Numbered from the stretch's first letter, positions 42,230-51,909 are shown. The stretch is DNA of 64,000 bases from Streptomyces sp. CB01635 (GCF_002803065.1 NZ_NNBL01000019.1:62001-126000), one strand, 5' to 3'. Notes: generated by a model from the letters alone, not told the origin. Translations and numbers: made by a program.

Positions 42230-44566
42230 GTGGCCGAGGCGGCAGACTTCCAAGGGATGACTCCCTCACCTGCCCGTCGAAGGTGGCGGCGCACGGGGGC
42301 GTTGCTCGCCGGAGCGCCTCTGCTGGCCGCCCTGACCCTGTTCGGCGGCTCCCCCGGATATGCCTCCCCGCAGGCGCCTGCGGCCGACGCGATCGGCACG
42401 CGCACCGTCGATGTCGCCGTGAACTCGCTCACTCCGAGCGCACCGGTGGACGGCGACACGGTCACCGTCACCGGCACGCTCACGAACGACGGCAAGCAGA
42501 CCGTCTCGAACGCCCACGTGGCGCTCCGCCTCGGTTCCGCGCTCGGCGGGCGGGCCTCGATCGACAACGCCTCCCGGCACGCGGCAGGAGGAGTGCCGGA
42601 CGGCACGGAGATCGGCGGCAAGTACGCCAAGAAGATCTCCAAGCTGGCCCCTGGCGTGACGCAGGGCTTCAGCCTCTCCGTCCCCGTCAAGGAGATGGAT
42701 CTCGGCGCCGACGGCGTCTACCAGCTCGGTGTCGCGCTGACCGGCCAGACGGCGACGCAGCCGTACCAGCAGACACTGGGCATCCAGCGGACCTTCCTCC
42801 CCTGGCAGCCCGAGGCCGCGGACACGAAGACGAAGACGACGTTCCTGTGGCCGCTCATCTCCCAGACCCACCTCACGGCGGAGACGGGATCCGACGAGCA
42901 GCAGACGCGCATCTTCCATGACGACAGCCTCGCCAAGGAGATTGCTCCGGGCGGCCGTCTCCAGCAGATGCTGTCCCTCGGCACCGCCCTCGACGTGACC
43001 TGGGTGGTCGACCCCGACCTCCTCGCTTCCGTCGACGCCATGACGAGGCCGTACAAGATCAAGAAGCCGGACGGCACCGAGATCAACGGCAAGGATCAGA
43101 CGGTCGCCAAGCAGTGGCTGAACGACCTGAAGAACGCCGTCGCCGACCAGAAGGTCGTCGCCCTCCCCTTCGCCGACCCGGATCTCGCGTCGCTGGCCCA
43201 CAACGGCACGAAGGTGGCCGGTTCCCTCGGACACCTCAAGGACGCCACCGATGCGGCCTCCACGACCGTGGAGACGGTCCTGCACGTCAAGCCGGACACG
43301 AGCTACGCCTGGCCCGCCGACGGCGCGATCGACCCGAGCATCGTCAGTGTCGCGACATCCGCCGGCGCCGACACGGTGATCGCCCGCAGCGACAGCCTCC
43401 AGGAGCGGAACAACCTGCCGTACACGCCGTCGGCGGCCCGCCCCATCGGCAGCGGCACGACGGCCGTGGTGACCGACGCACGGCTGTCAGAGGCCTTCCA
43501 GGGCGATATGACGAAGGCCGAGAACTCGACGCTCGCCGTGCAGCAGTTCCTCGCGCAGAGTCTGACGATCAACCTTCAGGAGCCGGACAACGAGCGCAAC
43601 ATCGTGGTCGCGCCGCAGCGCATGCCGTCCGCCAGCCAGGCGCAGTCCATGGCGCAGGCGATCAAGGCCGAGCAGGGCAGCAGCTGGTCGGAGTCCGAGG
43701 ACCTGGCCGCCGCCACGAAGGCGAAGCCCGATCCCGATGCGACGACCCGGGTCCCCTCCTCCCGGTCCTACCCCTCGTACCTGCGCAAGCAGGAACTGCC
43801 CCAGTCGGCCTTCCAGGCGATCCAGGACACCCAGACCAAGCTCACCAATTTCCAGGTGATCCTCTCCGACCCGTCGCGCGTGGTGACGCCGTTCGGACGG
43901 GCCATGGACCGCCAGATGTCCACGTCCTGGCGGGGCCGCCCCGCCGAGGCGCAGGCGTACCGTGACGGCGTCGCCGATTACCTCTCGGCGCTCACCAAGC
44001 AGGTCAGGCTCATCGACAAGTCCGAGGCGAAGCTCTCCGGGCGCAGCGCGACGATCCCGGTGACGGTCCAGAACAATCTGGTGCAGGGCGTCGAGCACCT
44101 CGTCCTGCGCCTCACGTCGACGAACGGCACCCGCCTCAAGATCGGCGACGGACCGTACGACGAGCAGCAGGTGAAGGTCGCCGGCGGGCACAGCCAGTCG
44201 GTGAAGTTCACGACCACCTCCAACGCCAACGGCAGGGTCCCGGTCTTCGCCCAGCTGTACACGGAGGACGGCCAGCCCTACGGCCCCGAGGTCCGGTTCG
44301 ACGTGAACGTCACCGAGATCACGCCTACCGTGATGCTCGTCATGGCCGGCGGCGTCCTGCTCCTCGTCCTCGCCGGGTTCCGCATGTACACACAGCGCAA
44401 GCGCGCCGCCGCGCAACGCGCCGAGGAAGGGCCTGACGACGGTGCGAACGGGGAGTCGGGCTCCGACCCCGGGGAAGGCGACCCCGAGCAGCCGAGTGAC
44501 CCGACACCGGACACCGCTCCGGAAAGCACGGACCCGTCCGGCACGGGTGAGAGAGTGGACCGTTGA
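42230..44566 (+). CDS. Large DUF6049-type secreted membrane-anchored protein
   Basis: Protein of 778 residues. RRWRRTGALLAGAPLLAALTLFGGSPGYAS is a signal peptide (about 15-45). Most of the chain is extracytoplasmic, with a beta-rich N-terminal domain (VTVTGTLTNDGKQTVSNAHVALRL) and a long middle domain. A single helix near residues 700-722 (VMLVMAGGVLLLVLAGF) anchors it, followed by a basic patch and an acidic Pro-rich cytoplasmic tail. Actinobacteria conserve this gene directly upstream of murJ (compare Rv3909 in mycobacteria), but the role is unknown. GTG start. Confidence 0.82.
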   Translation: MAEAADFQGMTPSPARRRWRRTGALLAGAPLLAALTLFGGSPGYASPQAPAADAIGTRTVDVAVNSLTPSAPVDGDTVTVTGTLTNDGKQTVSNAHVALRLGSALGGRASIDNASRHAAGGVPDGTEIGGKYAKKISKLAPGVTQGFSLSVPVKEMDLGADGVYQLGVALTGQTATQPYQQTLGIQRTFLPWQPEAADTKTKTTFLWPLISQTHLTAETGSDEQQTRIFHDDSLAKEIAPGGRLQQMLSLGTALDVTWVVDPDLLASVDAMTRPYKIKKPDGTEINGKDQTVAKQWLNDLKNAVADQKVVALPFADPDLASLAHNGTKVAGSLGHLKDATDAASTTVETVLHVKPDTSYAWPADGAIDPSIVSVATSAGADTVIARSDSLQERNNLPYTPSAARPIGSGTTAVVTDARLSEAFQGDMTKAENSTLAVQQFLAQSLTINLQEPDNERNIVVAPQRMPSASQAQSMAQAIKAEQGSSWSESEDLAAATKAKPDPDATTRVPSSRSYPSYLRKQELPQSAFQAIQDTQTKLTNFQVILSDPSRVVTPFGRAMDRQMSTSWRGRPAEAQAYRDGVADYLSALTKQVRLIDKSEAKLSGRSATIPVTVQNNLVQGVEHLVLRLTSTNGTRLKIGDGPYDEQQVKVAGGHSQSVKFTTTSNANGRVPVFAQLYTEDGQPYGPEVRFDVNVTEITPTVMLVMAGGVLLLVLAGFRMYTQRKRAAAQRAEEGPDDGANGESGSDPGEGDPEQPSDPTPDTAPESTDPSGTGERVDR

Positions 44567-44611
44567 GCGATGTCGTGGCCGTGGGCCCGGGGACTATGAG
44601 GTGGGGTAACC

Positions 44612-46849
44612 ATGAACGCGCCGTACGACGGTGACCGTGGCCAGGACCCGGGCGGCTCAGCCTCGGCCGGGGGCCCGCCCCCTGGTCATCAGGGAGCGCC
44701 CGGCCAGGTCCCGCCGTCCCACCCCGCCCCGGACGCATATCCGCAGGACGCGTATTTCCAGGACGCCTACGACCAGGATCCGTACCTGGCCCAGGACCTC
44801 ACCGCCCAGGATCCGGTGACGGAGGCGCTCTACGACCGTGCCGCGCACCCTCCGCCGCCTCCGGGCACCTACGAGGCACCTCAGCCGCTCTACGACCCGC
44901 CGCCCGCGGCCCAGTACCCCCCGGACCCGCGCGTGTGGGCCCAGACGCCGGCTCCCGAGCCGGAGGGCCCGACGCGGCACCTTCCGTACGGTGACGACGC
45001 CAGGACCACACAGTTCGTGGGGGTCGACGATCTGATGACGCAGGCCGGCGAGGAGCAGCACGAGCCCGACGCCTTCGCTCATCTCTTCCGCGACCAGCAG
45101 AGCAACGGCGGCAGCCGTCCGCCGGCCGACGCTCCCGGCGTTCCGGCGCCCGCTGCCGGACCGGCGCAGCCTCCCGTCCAGGACGGCACGCCCGCACCTG
45201 CCCCCGCCCCGTCGAAGGGGGGCCGCGCGTCGAGCCTCCTGAAGTCGAGTGCCGTCATGGCGGCGGGCACCCTGGTCTCACGCCTCACCGGTTTCGTACG
45301 CACCGTGGTCATCACCGCGGCCCTCGGCTCCGCGACGCTCGGTGACGCGTGGACCGTGGCGTACACCCTGCCGACGATGATCTACATCCTGACCGTCGGC
45401 GGCGGCCTCAACTCGGTGTTCGTGCCGCAGCTCGTACGGTCCATGAAGGAGGACGAGGACGGCGGCGAGGCCTACGCCAACCGGCTGCTCACGCTCGTCA
45501 TGGTCGCGCTCGGCGTGATCGTCGCCGCGGCGGTCTTCGCGTCGCCGCTCCTGATCCGGCTGATGTCGACGCCGATCGCCAACGATGCGAACGCGAACAA
45601 CGTCGCCGTCACCTTCGCCCGCTACTGCCTGCCCACGATCTTCTTCATGGGCGTGCACGTGGTCATGGGCCAGATCCTGAACGCCCGCGGGAAGTTCGGC
45701 GCGATGATGTGGACCCCGGTCCTGAACAACATCGTCATGATCTTCACCTTCGGCATGTTCATCTACGTCTACGGCACGGCGGCAGACTCTCAGCTGCACG
45801 TCGACACGATCCCCGCAGACGGGGTCCGGCTGCTCGGCATCGGCACCCTGCTCGGTCTGACGGTGCAGGCGCTGGCGATGATCCCGTACCTGCGCGAGAC
45901 AGGCTTCCGGTTCCGGCTGCGGTTCGACTGGAAGGGCCACGGCCTCGGCAAGGCGGTCAAGCTCGCCAAGTGGACCGTGCTGTTCGTCCTCGCCAACCAG
46001 GCAGGCGTCCTCGTCGTCACCCAGCTCGCCACCGCCGCCGGGAAGGCATCCGGCAGGTCCGGCGCGGGCATCATGGGTTACTCCAACGCCCAGCTGATCT
46101 GGGGCATGCCGCAGGCCATCATCACCGTCTCCGTCATGGCGGCGATGCTGCCGCGGATCTCCCGCGCGGCCCACGACGGCGACCCCGGAGCGGTCCGCGA
46201 CGACATCTCACAGGGGCTGCGCACCTCCGCGGTCGCGATCGTCCCGGTCGCCTTCATGTTCGTCGCCCTCGGCGTCCCGATGTGCACCCTGCTCTTCGGG
46301 TCGAGCGGCGCCGATGGCGCCCGGTCCATGGGCTACATCCTGATGGCGTTCGGCCTCGGACTGATCCCGTACTCCGTGCAGTACGTCGTGCTGCGCGGCT
46401 TCTACGCGTACGAGGACACCCGGACGCCCTTCTACAACACGGTCATCGTGGCCGCCGTCAACGCGGCCGCATCGGGGATCGCCTACCTCCTGCTGCCCGC
46501 CCAGTGGGCCGTGGTCGGCATGGCCGCCTCGTACGGGCTCGCGTATGCGATCGGTGTGGGCGTCGCCTGGCAGCGCCTGCGCAAGCGTCTCGGCGGCGAC
46601 CTGGACGGCTCTCAGGTCATCCGTACGTACGCCCGCCTCGGCATGGCCGCGATCCCGGGGGCGATCGCCGGTGGCGCGGTCGGTTTCCTGATCACCGGGG
46701 CACTCGGCAGCGGCGCGGGGGGTTCGCTCGCGGCGCTGGTCGTGGGCGGGGCCGTACTGCTGGGCGTCTTCTATGTCGCCGCCCGGCGCATGCGGATCGA
46801 AGAGCTCAACTCGATGGTCGGAATGGTCCGCGGGCGCCTCGGCCGCTAG
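44612..46849 (+). CDS. murJ: Lipid II flippase MurJ
   Basis: Polytopic flippase of the MviN/MurJ family, 745 residues. Residues 1-205 are a cytoplasmic Pro/Gln/Asp-rich extension with DAYFQDAYDQDPY-type repeats. The core begins SSLLKSSAVMAAGTLVSRLTGFVRTVVITAALGSATLGDAWTVAYTLP and shows about fourteen helices, NARGKFGAMMWTPVLNNIVMI and YVVLRGFYAYEDTRTPFYNT. MurJ moves lipid-linked peptidoglycan precursor across the membrane. The next gene encodes a pseudokinase that in mycobacteria is fused to this core. Confidence 0.95.
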   Translation: MNAPYDGDRGQDPGGSASAGGPPPGHQGAPGQVPPSHPAPDAYPQDAYFQDAYDQDPYLAQDLTAQDPVTEALYDRAAHPPPPPGTYEAPQPLYDPPPAAQYPPDPRVWAQTPAPEPEGPTRHLPYGDDARTTQFVGVDDLMTQAGEEQHEPDAFAHLFRDQQSNGGSRPPADAPGVPAPAAGPAQPPVQDGTPAPAPAPSKGGRASSLLKSSAVMAAGTLVSRLTGFVRTVVITAALGSATLGDAWTVAYTLPTMIYILTVGGGLNSVFVPQLVRSMKEDEDGGEAYANRLLTLVMVALGVIVAAAVFASPLLIRLMSTPIANDANANNVAVTFARYCLPTIFFMGVHVVMGQILNARGKFGAMMWTPVLNNIVMIFTFGMFIYVYGTAADSQLHVDTIPADGVRLLGIGTLLGLTVQALAMIPYLRETGFRFRLRFDWKGHGLGKAVKLAKWTVLFVLANQAGVLVVTQLATAAGKASGRSGAGIMGYSNAQLIWGMPQAIITVSVMAAMLPRISRAAHDGDPGAVRDDISQGLRTSAVAIVPVAFMFVALGVPMCTLLFGSSGADGARSMGYILMAFGLGLIPYSVQYVVLRGFYAYEDTRTPFYNTVIVAAVNAAASGIAYLLLPAQWAVVGMAASYGLAYAIGVGVAWQRLRKRLGGDLDGSQVIRTYARLGMAAIPGAIAGGAVGFLITGALGSGAGGSLAALVVGGAVLLGVFYVAARRMRIEELNSMVGMVRGRLGR

Positions 46850-46968
46850 CGGACCGGCGGGCCGCACAACCATCGCGGGCTGCCGCGTGTCGTGCTTATC
46901 GCCGGACTGTGGGCACAATTGGCTTTGGCGTCGCAGAGCGCGCAACGGATGGGGAGGCAGGAACGACG

Positions 46969-48687
46969 GTGGCGGAACGGAGTACGGCTGCCGTCGACGT
47001 GGCAGACAACAGTGGTGACGAGCCACTGACCGCGAAAGCGGAGCAGACCACGGCCGACGGGGTGGCCCAGACCCGGGAGCGGGACACGGCAGCGAACGAG
47101 GACGCGGAGGACACCGACGGGTCGACGAGCCCCGGCTCGTCCACGCCCCCCGAACTGCACAGCGGTCACAAACTCGCCAGACGCTATCGCCTGGAGGAGT
47201 GCGTCACCCGGCTGGACGGATTCAGCAGCTGGCGCGCGGTGGATGAGAAGCTCCGCCGGGCTGTCGGGGTGCACCTGCTCCCCGCGGACCACCCGCGGGC
47301 ACGGTCCGTCCTCGCGGCGGCCCGCTCATCGGCGCTTCTCGGCGATCCTCGATTCGTCCAGGTCCTGGATGCGGTTGAGGAGAACGACCTTGTTTACGTG
47401 GTGCACGAGTGGCTGCCCGATGCCACGGAACTGACCGCGCTGCTCGCCTCGGGCCCCCTCGAGGTGCACGAGGCGTACCAGCTCGTGAACCAGGTCTCCC
47501 ATGCGATGGCCGCCGCGCACCGCGAGGGCCTCGCGCATCTGCGGCTCACCCCGAGCGCGGTGCTGCGTACCTCGACCGGCCAGTGGCGCATCCGCGGCCT
47601 CGCCGTCAACGCCGCCCTGCGCGGCATCACCTCGGAAACACCGCAGCGCACGGACACCGAGGCGATCGGTGCCCTCCTGTACGCCGCCCTGACGCAGCGC
47701 TGGCCCTACGAGGACGACGCGTACGGCCTGTCCGGGCTGCCCAAGGACATCGGCCTCATCGCGCCCGACCAGGTGCGGGCCGGAGTGCACCGCGGGCTGT
47801 CCGAGCTGGCCATGCGTGCCCTCGTCAACGAGGGGGCAACGGCGTCGCGGCAGGATCCGCCATGCACCACGACCGAGGACCTGGTGAAGGCCGTCGGCGA
47901 GATGCCCCGCATCCGGCCCCCGGAGCCCGTTTTCACGGCCCCGGCGGAGTACCAGCGGACGACCTACCAGCAGGGCACCTACGGCCGTCAGGCCCCGCGT
48001 CCCGGCGTGGCACAGCCCATGCCGGCCGCGCCTCCGCCGCCGCTGCAGAGCCGGACGGGCAAGGCGCTCAAGTGGGCCGTGTCGGCATTGCTCATCGTGG
48101 CCCTCGGCCTCGGCAGCTGGCAGCTCGCGGAAGCCCTGATGGACCGCGGCACGTCGGGCGACTCCAACACGTCGCACAACACCGACGGCAACGACAAGGG
48201 CAACGATCACAAGCCCACGAAGCCGATGGCCATCGAGGACGCCAGGGAGTACGTCGTCAAGGGCGAGGCACAGGCCCCGGGTGAGGTGGCGAAGACCTAC
48301 GACGGCGACAGCAAGACCTTCTGGCGTACCAAGACCTACAACGACGGCCCGAAGCTGGCGCCCTACAAGCCCGGCGTCGGCATCGTCTACGACCTCGGCT
48401 CGGCCAAGGACGTCTCGGCCGCATCGATAGCTCTTCAGTACGGCGGCGACCACACGACGGTCTCCCTGTACGCGACCGATTCGCTGTCGCCCACGACATC
48501 GATCGACTCCATGAAGAGCATCGGTACGGACACCACTACGGGCACCACCGCCAAGATCGAGGCCGACAAGCCGGTGAAGACGCGGTACGTGCTCCTGTGG
48601 ATGACGGCCCTGCCGCAGTCCGGATCCGACGGTTACTACGGCGCGGGTTACAAGCAGGCTCTCACCGACGTGAAGTTCACCGGCTGA
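46969..48687 (+). CDS. Membrane-anchored pseudokinase, partner of MurJ
   Basis: Protein of 572 residues: acidic N-terminus (1-65), kinase fold (about 66-310), Pro-rich linker, one membrane helix (about 366-386), and an extracytoplasmic beta domain resembling discoidin/F5-8-type folds (430-572). The catalytic residues are missing: the Lys motif is VGVHLL, the HRD loop is HLRLTPSAV, and DFG is replaced by IRGLAVN. The same domains follow MurJ in mycobacterial Rv3910, whose pseudokinase binds FhaA when phosphorylated. GTG start; between murJ and the sigma factor. Confidence 0.88.
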   Translation: MAERSTAAVDVADNSGDEPLTAKAEQTTADGVAQTRERDTAANEDAEDTDGSTSPGSSTPPELHSGHKLARRYRLEECVTRLDGFSSWRAVDEKLRRAVGVHLLPADHPRARSVLAAARSSALLGDPRFVQVLDAVEENDLVYVVHEWLPDATELTALLASGPLEVHEAYQLVNQVSHAMAAAHREGLAHLRLTPSAVLRTSTGQWRIRGLAVNAALRGITSETPQRTDTEAIGALLYAALTQRWPYEDDAYGLSGLPKDIGLIAPDQVRAGVHRGLSELAMRALVNEGATASRQDPPCTTTEDLVKAVGEMPRIRPPEPVFTAPAEYQRTTYQQGTYGRQAPRPGVAQPMPAAPPPPLQSRTGKALKWAVSALLIVALGLGSWQLAEALMDRGTSGDSNTSHNTDGNDKGNDHKPTKPMAIEDAREYVVKGEAQAPGEVAKTYDGDSKTFWRTKTYNDGPKLAPYKPGVGIVYDLGSAKDVSAASIALQYGGDHTTVSLYATDSLSPTTSIDSMKSIGTDTTTGTTAKIEADKPVKTRYVLLWMTALPQSGSDGYYGAGYKQALTDVKFTG

Positions 48688-48715
48688 GGGCTCACCTGGG
48701 GGAGGGGGTTCGAAA

Positions 48716-49441
48716 GTGGACGACGCCGCCTACGGCGAAGCAAGCGATCAGGACCTCCTCACCCGCCATGTCGCGGGTGACAAGGACGCCTTCGGCGAGC
48801 TCGTGCGCCGCCATCGTGACCGGCTCTGGGCCGTGGCCCTGCGCACCCTGGGAGACCGGGAGGAAGCCGCCGACGCCGTCCAGGACGCGCTGGTCTCCGC
48901 CTACCGGGCGGCGCACACCTTCCGCGGACAGTCCGCCGTCACGACCTGGCTGCACCGCATCACTGTGAACGCCTGCCTCGACCGGGCCCGCAAGGCCGCA
49001 TCGCGGAAGACCTCTCCGGTCGAGGACGCGGAGCGCCTGGAGCAGCTCCTCGAACCTCACGAGTCCGCGGCCGCTCCCGCCGAACGCAACGACCTCCACC
49101 GCGAGCTCTTCGAAGCGCTGGGCACCCTTCCCGTCGACCAGCGGGCCGCGCTCGTCCTGGTCGACATGCAGGGCTACCCGGTGGCCGAGGCGGCCCGCGT
49201 TCTCGGCGTTCCCACCGGCACGGTCAAGAGCCGCTGCGCGCGCGGCAGAGCCAGACTCCTGCCGTTGGTCACCCATCTGCGGACCGACAACGGCGACAGC
49301 GAGAGTGGCAAGAGCCCGCCCCCGGAAGCGCCCGGAAGGAACCGGACGCAGGGGACATCCGTCCCACCGGCAGCAGGGCCCCGGGACGGGGCAGGACCAA
49401 ATGATTCAGCTGCCGTGAAGGGCGGAGGTGGGCGAGCGTGA
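48716..49441 (+). CDS. sigM: ECF sigma factor, SigM-like
   Basis: Extracytoplasmic-function sigma factor of 241 residues. Region 2 is at about 15-85 (HVAGDKDAFGELVRRHRDRLWAVALRTLGDREEAADAVQDALVSAYRAAHTFRGQSAVTTWLHRITVNACLDRARK); region 4 is at about 122-175 (LPVDQRAALVLVDMQGYPVAEAARVLGVPTGTVKSRCARGRARL). The last 55 residues are Pro/Gly-rich. The name follows the conserved place between the MurJ/pseudokinase genes and trxBA, as for M. tuberculosis SigM; it need not be the protein called SigM in every Streptomyces. GTG start, four-base overlap with the anti-sigma gene. Confidence 0.9.
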   Translation: MDDAAYGEASDQDLLTRHVAGDKDAFGELVRRHRDRLWAVALRTLGDREEAADAVQDALVSAYRAAHTFRGQSAVTTWLHRITVNACLDRARKAASRKTSPVEDAERLEQLLEPHESAAAPAERNDLHRELFEALGTLPVDQRAALVLVDMQGYPVAEAARVLGVPTGTVKSRCARGRARLLPLVTHLRTDNGDSESGKSPPPEAPGRNRTQGTSVPPAAGPRDGAGPNDSAAVKGGGGRA

Positions 49442-50400
49442 CATCCACGACCGACACGGCCGAGCACCCCGAGATCGCCGAGATCTCCGAACTCACCGAG
49501 GGCCTCCTCTCCTCTTCCCGCACAGAGCAGGTACGGGAGCACCTGAACGGCTGCGAGCTGTGCGCCGACGTCTACGCCTCCCTGGAGGAGATCCGTGGCA
49601 CGCTCGGCACGCTTCCCGGCCCGCCGCACATGCCTGCTGACATCGCGGGCCGCATCGACGCCGCGCTCGCCGCGGAGGCACTGCTCGACACACAAGCACC
49701 CGCCCACACCGAGCACGAGGCCGAAGCGGAAGCCGAAGCCGAAGCACAGGCCGCGTCGCCTGTTTCACGTGAAACAACGCCTGAGACGACGCCGGCCGAC
49801 TCGCCGACCGCCCCCGCGGACCGCCCTTCCGGTCATCCCCGTGCCACGACGGGTCCAGGGCGGGGCAGCCGGACGCGCAACCGGCGCCGTCGGGGCGCCG
49901 CGCTCGGAGCCGTCTTCACGGCGGCCTCGATCGGCCTGGGAGTCCTGCTCCTGCAGAACGGGGGCAGCACACCCACCGGCGCTCCCGAAAGCGGCACGCC
50001 CCGTCAGGCGAGCTCCGCACTCTCCTTCTCCGAGGGCAAGCTCGAGAACCAGGTGCAGAGCCTTCTGACGGAGAAATCCTCCGCGCCCTCCGACTCGTCG
50101 ACGTCCAAGCCGTCCCTCGACATCGAGCAGTCCGGACCGAAGACCCCCCGGACGAACTCCCCGATGCGAGGGAAGACCATCGTGGTGCCGGACTGCATAC
50201 AGCGGGGCACCGGCCGTGAGACGCCCGCCCTCGCCATCGAGCGAGGAGACTACAAGGGCACCACCGCCTACCTCGTCGTGCTGCCTCACCAGTCGGATCC
50301 TGCCCAGGTTTCGGCCTACGTCATCGACGCGACCTGCGTGAAGCAGCCGTCCTCGGCTCCCGGCAAACTGCTGCTGACCCACTCCTACGCGCGGCGCTGA
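49438..50400 (+). CDS. Anti-sigma factor with ZAS-type motif
   Basis: Membrane anti-sigma of 320 residues, translationally coupled to the sigma gene. The N-terminus has H-x3-C-x2-C (REHLNGCELCADV), the zinc/iron-type anti-sigma signature. A long Ala/Glu and Pro-rich linker follows, with one membrane helix (about 158-178, GAALGAVFTAASIGLGVLLLQ). The external domain ends with Cys-containing VVPDCIQRG and DATCVKQ, which may form a disulfide. A parS site in the coding sequence encodes residues 109-113, V-S-R-E-T. Confidence 0.87.
   Translation: MTSTTDTAEHPEIAEISELTEGLLSSSRTEQVREHLNGCELCADVYASLEEIRGTLGTLPGPPHMPADIAGRIDAALAAEALLDTQAPAHTEHEAEAEAEAEAQAASPVSRETTPETTPADSPTAPADRPSGHPRATTGPGRGSRTRNRRRRGAALGAVFTAASIGLGVLLLQNGGSTPTGAPESGTPRQASSALSFSEGKLENQVQSLLTEKSSAPSDSSTSKPSLDIEQSGPKTPRTNSPMRGKTIVVPDCIQRGTGRETPALAIERGDYKGTTAYLVVLPHQSDPAQVSAYVIDATCVKQPSSAPGKLLLTHSYARR
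49762..49775. other. parS site inside the anti-sigma gene
   Basis: Perfect GTTTCACGTGAAAC, in frame as V-S-R-E-T within a low-complexity linker that can accept any peptide. Confidence 0.95.
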
Positions 50401-50408
50401 CTCCACAC

Positions 50409-50433
50409 GGGGGCACACTTCGCGTGTGCTCCC
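50409..50433 (+). terminator. Hairpin after the anti-sigma gene
   Basis: GGGGGCACAC and GTGTGCTCCC around loop TTCGC form a 10-bp stem with one G-T pair. It separates the sigma operon from trxB. Confidence 0.65.
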
Positions 50434-50443
50434 GGACACGGCG

Positions 50444-50469
50444 GGAATGCGCGCCCCGTAGGATCCGTT
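50444..50469 (+). promoter_or_regulatory. SigR-type promoter of trxBA
   Basis: GGAAT at 50444-50448, exactly 18 bases, then GTT at 50467-50469: the published SigR consensus GGAAT-N18-GTT. In S. coelicolor trxBA is induced through SigR by disulfide stress. It lies 74 bp before the trxB GTG. Confidence 0.9.
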
Positions 50470-50542
50470 GGGTGGGGTGAGAGTCCGGAGACGGGCTCCC
50501 CCGGCAGTACGCAGCAGTCCCGCAGAGACGAGGAATCAAGCC

Positions 50543-51505
50543 GTGAGCGACGTCCGTAACGTGATCATCATCGGCTCCGGGCCCGCCGGTTACACGGCGG
50601 CCCTGTACACCGCACGCGCGTCGCTGAAGCCGCTGGTGTTCGAGGGTGCTGTCACCGCTGGCGGTGCCCTGATGAACACCACCGAGGTGGAGAACTTCCC
50701 CGGCTTCCAGGACGGCATCATGGGCCCCGAGCTCATGGACAACATGCGCGCCCAGGCCGAGCGCTTCGGAGCCGAGCTGGTCCCGGACGACGTCATCTCC
50801 GTAGACCTGACGGGCGAGATCAAGACCGTCACCGACACGGCAGGCACCGTGCACCGCGCGAAGGCCGTCATCGTCACGACCGGCTCCCAGCACCGCAAGC
50901 TCGGCCTGCCGAACGAGGACGCTCTCTCCGGCCGCGGTGTCTCGTGGTGCGCGACGTGCGACGGCTTCTTCTTCAAGGACCAGGACATCGCCGTGATCGG
51001 CGGCGGTGACACCGCGATGGAGGAGGCCACTTTCCTCTCCCGCTTCGCCAAGTCCGTGACGATCGTCCACCGCCGCGACACCCTGCGTGCCTCCAAGGCC
51101 ATGCAGGAGCGCGCCTTCGCCGACCCGAAGATCAAGTTCGCCTGGGACAGCGAGATCGCCCAGGTCCACGGCGAGCAGAAGCTCTCGCACCTGACGCTGC
51201 GCAACGTCAAGACGGGTGAGACCTCCGAGCTCCCGGTCACCGGCCTGTTCATCGCGATCGGCCACGACCCGCGCACCGAGCTCTTCAAGGGCCAGCTCGA
51301 GCTGGACGACGAGGGCTACCTGAAGGTCGAGGCCCCCTCGACCCGGACGAACCTGACCGGTGTCTTCGGTGCCGGTGACGTCGTCGACCACACCTACCGC
51401 CAGGCGATCACCGCGGCAGGCACCGGCTGCGCCGCCGCACTCGACGCCGAGCGCTTCCTCGCCGCTCTCACCGACAGCGAGTCCGCCGCGGCCGCCGCCG
51501 TCTGA
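50543..51505 (+). CDS. trxB: Thioredoxin reductase
   Basis: NADPH/FAD enzyme of 320 residues that reduces thioredoxin. The FAD fold starts VIIIGSGPAGYTAALYTAR, the redox pair is Cys136-Ala-Thr-Cys139 (SWCATCDGFFF), the NADPH loop is VIGGGDTAMEEATFLSR and the C-terminal FAD motif is GVFGAGDVVDHTYRQAITAAGTGC. GTG start after GAGGA at nine bases; a longer frame upstream covers the promoter and was rejected. trxA follows by 39 bp. Confidence 0.98.
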   Translation: MSDVRNVIIIGSGPAGYTAALYTARASLKPLVFEGAVTAGGALMNTTEVENFPGFQDGIMGPELMDNMRAQAERFGAELVPDDVISVDLTGEIKTVTDTAGTVHRAKAVIVTTGSQHRKLGLPNEDALSGRGVSWCATCDGFFFKDQDIAVIGGGDTAMEEATFLSRFAKSVTIVHRRDTLRASKAMQERAFADPKIKFAWDSEIAQVHGEQKLSHLTLRNVKTGETSELPVTGLFIAIGHDPRTELFKGQLELDDEGYLKVEAPSTRTNLTGVFGAGDVVDHTYRQAITAAGTGCAAALDAERFLAALTDSESAAAAAV

Positions 51506-51544
51506 ACTCACACCCTCATCACCAAAGTAGCTAAGGAGCCTGCC

Positions 51545-51877
51545 GTGGCCGGCAACCTCAAGAACGTGACCGACGCTTCCTTCGACGAGGACGTCCTCAA
51601 GAGCGACAAGCCCGTACTGGTGGACTTCTGGGCCGCCTGGTGCGGACCGTGCCGCCAGATCGCGCCGTCCCTCGAAGCGATCGCCGCCGAGTACGGCGAC
51701 AAGATCGAGGTCGTCAAGCTCAACATCGACGAGAACCCGGCCATCGCCGCGAAGTACGGCGTCATGTCGATCCCGACGCTGAACGTCTACCAGGGTGGCG
51801 AGGTCGCCAAGACCATCGTCGGCGCCAAGCCGAAGGCCGCCATCGTGCGCGACCTCGAGGACTTCATCGCCAACTGA
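51545..51877 (+). CDS. trxA: Thioredoxin
   Basis: Thiol-disulfide carrier of 110 residues with active site W32-C33-G-P-C36 (VLVDFWAAWCGPCRQIAPSLEAIA) and the cis-Pro loop MSIPTLNVYQGG. GTG start with AAGGAG upstream. Second gene of the trxBA operon, followed by a parS site and a terminator. Confidence 0.98.
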   Translation: MAGNLKNVTDASFDEDVLKSDKPVLVDFWAAWCGPCRQIAPSLEAIAAEYGDKIEVVKLNIDENPAIAAKYGVMSIPTLNVYQGGEVAKTIVGAKPKAAIVRDLEDFIAN

Positions 51878-51909
51878 TCGGCGATGCGGCTCCACGGCGG
51901 AGCGGCGAT

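Noticed and set aside
45349..46968. Very long start for the pseudokinase gene, overlapping murJ
   Set aside because: That part is an out-of-frame shadow of murJ; the GTG at 46969 has a ribosome site and begins real protein.
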